A DNA stretch of 7,779 bases from Microbacteriaceae bacterium (lineage in GTDB: Bacteria > Actinomycetota > Actinomycetes > Actinomycetales > Microbacteriaceae): assembly GCA_023254555.1 (NCBI GenBank), contig JALRLI010000047.1, forward strand, positions 1 through 7,779. The letters run 5' to 3'. This document shows, in pieces, positions 1 to 4,680 of this stretch; position 1 is the first letter of the stretch; the number at the start of each line of letters is the position of its first letter. Made by a program: the position numbers and the translations under genes. The notes under the pieces are model-generated. The model made no database searches and was not told the DNA's origin. It saw only the letters and a program-made list of their open reading frames with translations.

Positions 1-1520
1 AAGCCCTCGAGCACGTGGTGCAGTTGGCCCGTGCCGCGCGTCTCCGTCAGGAACTCCGTCCGGAACCCGATCAGGCCGCGGGCGGGCACGATCTCCTCGA
101 TCCGCACCCAGCCGGTGCCGTGGTTGGTCATCTGCTCCATGCGGCCCTTGCGGGAGGCGAGCAGCTCGGTGATCGTGCCGAGGTACTCCTCCGGCGCGTC
201 GATCGTCAGCCGCTCGACGGGCTCGTGGATCTTGCCGTCGATGGTGCGGGTCACGACCTGCGGCTTGCCGACGGTGATCTCGAAGCCCTCACGCCGCATG
301 ATCTCGACGAGGATGGCCAGCGCCAGCTCACCGCGACCCTGAACCTCCCAGGTGTCGGGACGCTCGGTGGGCAGCACCCGGATCGAGACGTTGCCGACCA
401 GCTCGGCGTCCAGGCGGTCCTTCACCATGCGGGCGGTCAGCTTATGGCCTTTGACCTTGCCCACCAGAGGTGAGGTGTTGGTACCGATGGTCATCGCGAT
501 TGCGGGCTCATCAACGGTAATCGCCGGCAATGGCCGAACGTCTTCTGGGTCGGCGATGGTTTCACCAATGGTGATGTCTTCGATACCGGCGATTGCAACG
601 ATGTCGCCCGGACCGGCTTGCTCGGTTGGGTAACGGGTCAACGCCTTCGTGAGCATCAGCTCGGTGATGCGCACGTTCTGTACCGTGCCGTCGTGTTTCA
701 CCCAAGCGACAGTCTGCCCCTTGCTGATCGTGCCATGGAAAACACGAAGCAGAGCGATACGACCCAAGAACGGTGACGAGTCGAGGTTGGTCACGTGTGC
801 CTGTAGTGGATGCTCGTCATCATAGGTCGGAGCAGGAACATGCTCGATAATCGCCTCGAACAGTGGCTCAAGGTTGTCGTTATCGGGCAAGCTACCGTCA
901 GCTGGCTTGTTGTGGCTGGCAGCGCCGGCACGACCCGAGAGATACACCACTGGCACGTCGAGCACCGAGTCGATGTCAAGCTCTGGGTTATCTTCGTGCA
1001 AGTCACTGGCGAGACCGAGAAGCAGGTCTTGGCTCTCACCGACAACCTCGTCGATGCGAGCATCCGGGCGGTCAGTTTTGTTCACTGCAAGAATCACTGG
1101 CAGCTGAGCCTCAAGTGCCTTACGCAGCACGAAGCGGGTCTGTGGCAGGGGGCCCTCACTGGCGTCAACCAGGAGCACAACGCCGTCAACCATGCTCAAA
1201 CCGCGCTCAACCTCGCCGCCGAAGTCTGCGTGACCAGGGGTGTCAATCACGTTGATGGTGAGCGCGCCCTTCGCAACAGCTTTTTCACCAGCCTTGGCGA
1301 GGTGCTCGCCCGCGTACGCAATCGCGGTGTTCTTCGCGAGGATGGTGATGCCCTTTTCGCGCTCGAGATCGTTCGAATCCATCACACGATCGTCTGCCTC
1401 ATGATGAGCGTCGAACGAGTTGGTCTGTTTCAGCATGGCGTCAACGAGTGTCGTCTTACCGTGGTCAACGTGGGCAACGATAGCTACGTTGCGCAGGTCA
1501 TCGCGTGTTGCGAGGGCCAT
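1..1520 (-). CDS. typA: Translational GTPase TypA/BipA, C-terminus cut by window edge
   Basis: The reading frame is open from an ATG at 1520 to the left edge (506 codons). TypA proteins are usually about 610-640 residues, so roughly 110-130 C-terminal residues are missing. GTPase motifs are clear: P-loop AHVDHGKTT at residues 16-24, the switch I segment EREKGIT near 53-59, DTPGH at 93-97 and NKTD at 147-150. These are followed by the TypA-specific stretch FGGEVERGL and, later, the domain III/V wording GRGELAL, EPVERL and GLIGFRTEFL. TypA is a ribosome-binding paralogue of EF-G and LepA that acts in ribosome assembly and translation under stress or cold. The start is supported by AGGGAG seven bases upstream. 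The gene stands alone, after a hairpin that ends the symporter gene. Third-position G/C jumps from about 63% to about 96% at residue 360 (position about 441) with no break in frame; see findings. The family call is very secure. Confidence 0.97.
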   Translation of the reverse strand, partial: MALATRDDLRNVAIVAHVDHGKTTLVDAMLKQTNSFDAHHEADDRVMDSNDLEREKGITILAKNTAIAYAGEHLAKAGEKAVAKGALTINVIDTPGHADFGGEVERGLSMVDGVVLLVDASEGPLPQTRFVLRKALEAQLPVILAVNKTDRPDARIDEVVGESQDLLLGLASDLHEDNPELDIDSVLDVPVVYLSGRAGAASHNKPADGSLPDNDNLEPLFEAIIEHVPAPTYDDEHPLQAHVTNLDSSPFLGRIALLRVFHGTISKGQTVAWVKHDGTVQNVRITELMLTKALTRYPTEQAGPGDIVAIAGIEDITIGETIADPEDVRPLPAITVDEPAIAMTIGTNTSPLVGKVKGHKLTARMVKDRLDAELVGNVSIRVLPTERPDTWEVQGRGELALAILVEIMRREGFEITVGKPQVVTRTIDGKIHEPVERLTIDAPEEYLGTITELLASRKGRMEQMTNHGTGWVRIEEIVPARGLIGFRTEFLTETRGTGQLHHVLEG

Positions 1521-1585
1521 GAAGGTGCTCCCTGATTTGTGAAGATGGCGGATGCTCGAACCACGTCGGTGAGCGCCAAAGTACT

Positions 1586-1591
1586 AGTTTA
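1586..1591 (-). promoter_or_regulatory. Possible -10 element of the typA promoter
   Basis: On the minus strand TAAACT lies between the upstream hairpin and the typA start, and would place transcription start near 1579, about 58 bases before the ATG. It matches the TATAAT consensus at four of six positions. No convincing -35 sits 17 bases upstream (the hexamer there reads CGTCCC). The gap between the hairpin and typA has to hold a promoter if the hairpin terminates, so the location is reasonable but the exact element is weakly supported. Confidence 0.3.
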
Positions 1592-1605
1592 GCTCATGCA
1601 CAAGC

Positions 1606-1637
1606 GAAGGGACGTGACCCGGAGGTCACGCCCCTTC
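1606..1637 (-). terminator. Strong hairpin terminator after the symporter gene
   Basis: An inverted repeat lies 17 bases after the symporter stop codon. The outer arms GAAGGG (1606-1611) and CCCTTC (1632-1637) and the inner arms CGTGACC (1613-1619) and GGTCACG (1624-1630) pair perfectly around a four-base loop, with a single A/C mismatch between inner and outer stems. That gives 13 pairs. There is no real U tract on either side, which is common for GC-rich actinobacterial terminators. Its position between the symporter stop and typA suggests it ends the DUF485-symporter transcript and insulates typA. Confidence 0.75.
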
Positions 1638-1653
1638 TTATGGGGTTCGTTAC

Positions 1654-3297
1654 TTAGTGAGCGACCGGCTTCTCTGCACCAAAACCGGTGAGAGCGCGGA
1701 CATCCATTTCAGCAGCCAACTCTGGCGATTCGAGACGCTTCTGCGTCAGCGAACCAATCCAGCCCAACAAGAAGCCCAGCGGAATCGAGATGATGCCCGG
1801 GTTATCGAGTGGGAACCAGTGGAAGTCAACTCCCTGGATCATCGACTTGGTGAGCTCACCGGTTACTGGATCAACCTTGCCCGAAACAACTGGCGAGAAG
1901 ATGATCAGAATCAGAGCTGAGCTCAGACCACCAATCATCGACCACACAGCGCCGCGGGTGTTGAAGTTCTTCCAGAACAGTGAGTAGAGAATGGTCGGCA
2001 GGTTGGCGCTCGCTGCAATAGCGAAGGCCAAAGCCACGAGGAAGGCAACGTTCTGACCCTGAGCGGCGATACCACCCAGAATTGCCAGCGCACCAATCAC
2101 GACAGTGGTGATGCGAGCGACCTTCACTTCTTTCTCAGCAGACGCTTGGCCCTTCTTGAATACCGAGTTGTAGACGTCGTGCGCGAACGATGCTGATGCG
2201 GTGATGGTGAGACCAGCAACCACAGCGAGGATCGTTGCGAACGCTACAGCCGAAATGAAGCCGAGCAGCAGCGGACCTCCCAGGTAGAGAGCAAGCAGCG
2301 GAGCCGCGTTGTTCTCGCCGCCGTTGGCAAGAATGGCTTCTTCGCCAACGAGCGCGCCAGCGCCGTAACCGAGCACGAGGGTGAAGAGGTAGAAGATACC
2401 GATCAACCAAATTGCCCATACAACCGACTTGCGTGCTTCTTTTGCGGTAGGAACCGTGTAGAAGCGCATCAGCACGTGAGGAAGACCCGCGGTACCGAGC
2501 ACCAGCGCGAGCGCCAGCGAGATGAAGTCGATTGGGTTTGCATACTTCAGGCCCGGATTCAGGATGGCATCACCCTTCGGTGAGTTTGCAACCGCGTTCT
2601 CGAGCAGGGTGTTGAAGTTGAAGCCGTTGAGTGCAAGCACCCACACCGTCATAACCGCAGCACCACCGATGAGCAGAACTGCCTTGATGATCTGAACCCA
2701 GGTGGTTCCCTTCATGCCACCGATGAGCACGTAGAGCACCATCACGAGACCGACGACAGCGATGACTAGCGAAATCGCAGTCTTGTCGGTGATACCGAGT
2801 AGGAGTGACACGAGGCCGCCAGCGCCGGCCATCTGCGCGAGCAGGTAGAAGAACGACACTGCAAGGGTTGTCAGCGCTGCGGCCATTCGCACTGGGCGCT
2901 GGTGCAGGCGGAACGAGAGCACATCGGCCATCGTGAACTTGGCGGTGTTTCGCATCAGCTCAGCAACGAGTAGCAGAGCAACCAGCCAGGCTACGAGGAA
3001 GCCGATTGAGTACAGAAAGCCGTCGTAACCGCTCAGTGCGATTGCGCCGGTGATACCGAGGAACGATGCAGCAGAGAGATAGTCACCTGCGATTGCCATA
3101 CCGTTCTGGCCACCAGTGAACGAACGTCCACCCGCGTAGTAATCGGCGGCCGTTTTGCTCTGTCGGTTTGCACGAATCACGATAATCATCGTGATCAGAA
3201 CGAACACGAGGAAGATCGACATGTTTAGGATCGGGTTGTTTTTTGCTGCCGTGGTACCTGCGTCAGCAGCGAGGAAAATACTTGTGAGAGCGTTCAT
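1654..3297 (-). CDS. actP: Sodium:solute symporter of the ActP/MctC type (acetate/monocarboxylate uptake)
   Basis: This 547-residue integral membrane protein belongs to the SSS family; E. coli ActP is 549 residues. Transport of acetate, propionate or pyruvate with Na+ or H+ across the cytoplasmic membrane is inferred from the family and the partner gene. The first membrane span is near residues 24-42. It is followed by the ActP-like block ADYYAGGRSF (51-60) and GMAIAGDYLSAASFLGITG (66-84). The signature GTAGLPHVLMRFYTVPTAKEAR (268-289) is characteristic of this subfamily. About a dozen hydrophobic segments follow the usual SSS layout, with a conserved-type FAHDVY loop near 371-376. The ATG overlaps the stop of the upstream DUF485 gene (TAATG), and AGGTGG lies six bases before it. 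In actinobacteria the closest named relative I know is corynebacterial MctC, so the symbol actP is a family-level label and the substrate is not proven by sequence. Confidence 0.9.
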   Translation of the reverse strand: MNALTSIFLAADAGTTAAKNNPILNMSIFLVFVLITMIIVIRANRQSKTAADYYAGGRSFTGGQNGMAIAGDYLSAASFLGITGAIALSGYDGFLYSIGFLVAWLVALLLVAELMRNTAKFTMADVLSFRLHQRPVRMAAALTTLAVSFFYLLAQMAGAGGLVSLLLGITDKTAISLVIAVVGLVMVLYVLIGGMKGTTWVQIIKAVLLIGGAAVMTVWVLALNGFNFNTLLENAVANSPKGDAILNPGLKYANPIDFISLALALVLGTAGLPHVLMRFYTVPTAKEARKSVVWAIWLIGIFYLFTLVLGYGAGALVGEEAILANGGENNAAPLLALYLGGPLLLGFISAVAFATILAVVAGLTITASASFAHDVYNSVFKKGQASAEKEVKVARITTVVIGALAILGGIAAQGQNVAFLVALAFAIAASANLPTILYSLFWKNFNTRGAVWSMIGGLSSALILIIFSPVVSGKVDPVTGELTKSMIQGVDFHWFPLDNPGIISIPLGFLLGWIGSLTQKRLESPELAAEMDVRALTGFGAEKPVAH

Positions 3298-3644
3298 TAT
3301 TTACCACCTGCCTGCTGCTCGAGCTCATCGCGGAGTTTGGAGGTCATCGGGTCGAGTGTCTTGTTCGAGAACCGAACGTAGAGCATCGTGATGCCGAACG
3401 TGGTTACGAACTGAAGTAGACCGAAGATGAGGCCTACGTTCACCAGCCCGAAGACAGGGGTCGACATGAAGTCTTTCGCGTAGGTGCTCATCAGCACATA
3501 CGCAAGGAACCACACCATGAAGGCGATCGACCAAGGGAATACAAATCGGCGGAACCGATATTTCAATTGCTGGAATTCGTGGCTTTGTTCAAAAGCCTCG
3601 TAATCCACCTTGCCAGTGTTCTGGCTTGGAGCGTCATTGCTCAC
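3297..3644 (-). CDS. DUF485 small membrane protein, partner of the ActP-like symporter
   Basis: The protein has 115 residues with two predicted membrane spans, near residues 34-54 and 64-88. A soluble acidic N-terminus precedes them and a short charged C-terminal helix follows. The segments LKYRFRRFVFPWSIAF and GLIFGLLQFVTTFGITMLYV are typical of the DUF485/YjcH family, which is regularly encoded just upstream of actP-type symporters (yjcH-actP in E. coli, and the gene before mctC in corynebacteria). Its molecular role is not established; a helper or regulatory subunit for the symporter is an inference from context. The start is a GTG preceded by AGGAG at good spacing (five bases after GGAG). 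The TAA stop shares its last base with the symporter ATG, so the two are probably translationally coupled. It is the first gene of the unit, after a promoter region rich in repeats. Confidence 0.93.
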   Translation of the reverse strand: MSNDAPSQNTGKVDYEAFEQSHEFQQLKYRFRRFVFPWSIAFMVWFLAYVLMSTYAKDFMSTPVFGLVNVGLIFGLLQFVTTFGITMLYVRFSNKTLDPMTSKLRDELEQQAGGK

Positions 3645-3659
3645 GATTTCTCCTCGTCA

Positions 3660-3707
3660 TTGGGGATAAATTATGCCTGAATCAATGTGGCTGGCTCGTT
3701 GGGGATA
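3660..3707. repeat. Two copies of TTGGGGATA in the leader before the DUF485 gene
   Basis: The nonamer TTGGGGATA occurs exactly at 3660-3668 and 3699-3707, 39 bases start to start. Both lie in what would be the untranslated leader of the DUF485-symporter transcript, where they read UAUCCCCAA. Short G-runs are typical of RamA sites, and RamA together with RamB controls the corynebacterial mctC gene, but the last base here differs from the published RamA motif as I recall it. Function is unknown, and chance is possible for repeats this short. Confidence 0.4.
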
Positions 3708-3728
3708 GCGAGTCATATATTTTTCAGT

Positions 3729-3743
3729 TGGTTTAGTAAACCA
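3729..3743. promoter_or_regulatory. Perfect 15-base palindrome over the predicted -10 (operator candidate)
   Basis: TGGTTTAGTAAACCA consists of two perfect seven-base arms around a central G. It completely covers the predicted -10 hexamer at 3735-3740, so a bound dimer would block RNA polymerase. The outer TGGT...ACCA half-sites recall those of GntR/FadR-type regulators, although the spacing between them (seven bases) is longer than the three-base spacing of PdhR/LldR-like sites. No regulator gene is present in the window. Repression of the uptake genes by a metabolite-responsive dimer is an inference. Confidence 0.5.
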
Positions 3744-3764
3744 GAATATATTTCTCGCTGTCAA
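3735..3764 (-). promoter_or_regulatory. Predicted sigma-70-type promoter of the DUF485-symporter unit
   Basis: On the minus strand a perfect -35 hexamer TTGACA (3764-3759) is followed after 18 bases by TTTACT (3740-3735), which matches TATAAT at four of six positions. Transcription would start near 3728, giving a leader of about 84 bases before the GTG. The surrounding 160-base gap is clearly AT-richer than the coding sequence. An alternative -10 further in (minus-strand TATATG around 3713-3718) lacks a good -35. The perfect TTGACA is unusual in a GC-rich genome and supports a genuine start site. Confidence 0.6.
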
Positions 3765-3774
3765 ACATTTTTAG

Positions 3775-3798
3775 AGAGCGTGTCGTAAGAGCGTGTCG
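3775..3798. repeat. Tandem 11-base direct repeat upstream of the -35 (activator-site candidate)
   Basis: AGAGCGTGTCG occurs at 3775-3785 and again at 3788-3798, identical over all 11 bases, with two bases between them (period 13). On the transcribed side the repeat lies 11-34 bases upstream of TTGACA, that is at about -46 to -70, a usual place for an activator. It sits just outside the stop codon of the preceding gene, so coding constraint does not explain it. Which protein binds, if any, cannot be told from sequence. Confidence 0.5.
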
Positions 3799-3803
3799 CA
3801 AGG

Positions 3804-4637
3804 CTAAAAAATCTCGGGCCAGACCGAGGCAACCCAGGCATAGCCGACGAAGCTGGCGATGTCGAGCATCCAGTGCGCAATCACTAGCGGAAGAAGCCGG
3901 CCCCAGCGCTTGTAGACCCAGGCAAACAGGAAGCCCATAGCAAGGTTGCCGACGAAGCCACCCACTCCTTGATAAAGGTGATAGCTCGCGCGAAGCACGG
4001 CGCTGAACACGATGATCGACCACGGGCGCCAACCCAGTTTGTGCAGTCGATTGAAAAGGTATGCCACAACGATGAACTCTTCAAGCAGCGCAGCGTTGAG
4101 CGCAGCCAGCACGAGCACCGGAACGGTGTACCAGTGTTCTGCGAGGCTCGAGGCGACAACTTGAGTATTCAGACCGAGGATGCGCGCGATGACGTACAGA
4201 CCGATCCCCGGGATGCCCACCGCGGCGGCTAACGCGACTCCTCCACCCGCATCCCTGAGCAGCGAGCTCGGTTTGAGCTCGGTGATACCAAGACCTGCGA
4301 GGTGTGGCTTTTGCCGCTGCCACGTCAGAAAAATGACGAGCGCTACCGGGGCAAGGCCGAGCACAATGCCGAGTAGTTGGTAGGTGAGGTCGAATGCCGG
4401 ACGCTCAGCAAGGGTGCGATTCAATTCACTCGCTTGCTCGCTCAGCGCGGTTTCACGTGTCGCTTTGTCGATGAAGCTCACCAGCGAATAGAGGGCCGAT
4501 GCGCCCAGCGAGAGCGCCAGCACGATGACGATCTCAGCCCAGGTGCGTGCCCGACTCGATTCAGGGTGCGGTGCTTCAATCTGCATCCCCTCAGCGTAGA
4601 TTGCCTCGCTGGGATGCTCCACCACAGACGCACTCAT
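3804..4637 (-). CDS. CPBP/CAAX-type intramembrane protease homologue
   Basis: This 277-residue membrane protein has spans near residues 33-55, 84-106, 131-153 and 170-190, then several more in the C-terminal domain. The C-terminal half (about 170-265) fits the CPBP (Abi, PF02517) fold: motif 1 contains Glu186-Glu187 (ALLEEFIVVAYLF), motif 2 ends in His220 (LRASYHLYQG), and motif 3 is HWMLD with His255 and Asp259. The Arg of the classical EExxxR motif is replaced by Val, a pattern I recall from related actinobacterial members with the RxSYHLYQG block. The family includes CAAX prenyl-protein endopeptidases and bacteriocin-immunity or maturation proteins; the substrate here is unknown. It starts 43 bases after gcvP stops and has no clear ribosome-binding site, so it is probably translated from the gcv transcript. 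A later start at Met18 is possible. Its final codons double as a terminator. Confidence 0.88.
   Translation of the reverse strand: MSASVVEHPSEAIYAEGMQIEAPHPESSRARTWAEIVIVLALSLGASALYSLVSFIDKATRETALSEQASELNRTLAERPAFDLTYQLLGIVLGLAPVALVIFLTWQRQKPHLAGLGITELKPSSLLRDAGGGVALAAAVGIPGIGLYVIARILGLNTQVVASSLAEHWYTVPVLVLAALNAALLEEFIVVAYLFNRLHKLGWRPWSIIVFSAVLRASYHLYQGVGGFVGNLAMGFLFAWVYKRWGRLLPLVIAHWMLDIASFVGYAWVASVWPEIF
3806..3828 (-). terminator. Intrinsic terminator embedded in the end of the CPBP gene
   Basis: Read on the minus strand, CTCGG (3828-3824) and CCGAG (3817-3813) form a five-pair GC-rich stem around a six-base loop. One A and six T (3811-3806) follow directly. The structure covers the last residues (Trp-Pro-Glu-Ile-Phe), and the TAG stop begins with the final T of the run. 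It should end the gcv-CPBP transcript just before the promoter of the next unit. The stem is short, but the uninterrupted U tract in an otherwise GC-rich sequence makes it convincing. Confidence 0.7.
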
Positions 4638-4680
4638 TTCAAGTTATTCGTCGCTGCGTTCGTGTTGGCTGCGGCCGCGG

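Noticed and set aside
15..473. Open frame of 152 codons on the plus strand opposite the typA end
   Set aside because: It is an antisense shadow. The high G/C at third positions of typA removes stop codons from other frames, and the translated sequence has no recognisable domain while the minus frame is clearly TypA.
810..1535. Plus-strand open frame of 241 codons
   Set aside because: It lies entirely opposite the typA GTPase domain, has no ribosome-binding site or family resemblance, and its length follows from antisense codon bias.
1720..1800. Possible functional oddity in the symporter C-terminus
   Set aside because: Variable charged tails after the last membrane span are normal in ActP/MctC-type transporters, and length matches the family.
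4671..4678. GCGGCCGC palindrome between gcvP and the CPBP gene
   Set aside because: An eight-base GC palindrome is unremarkable here, does not extend into a longer stem, has no U tract and does not look like a terminator.
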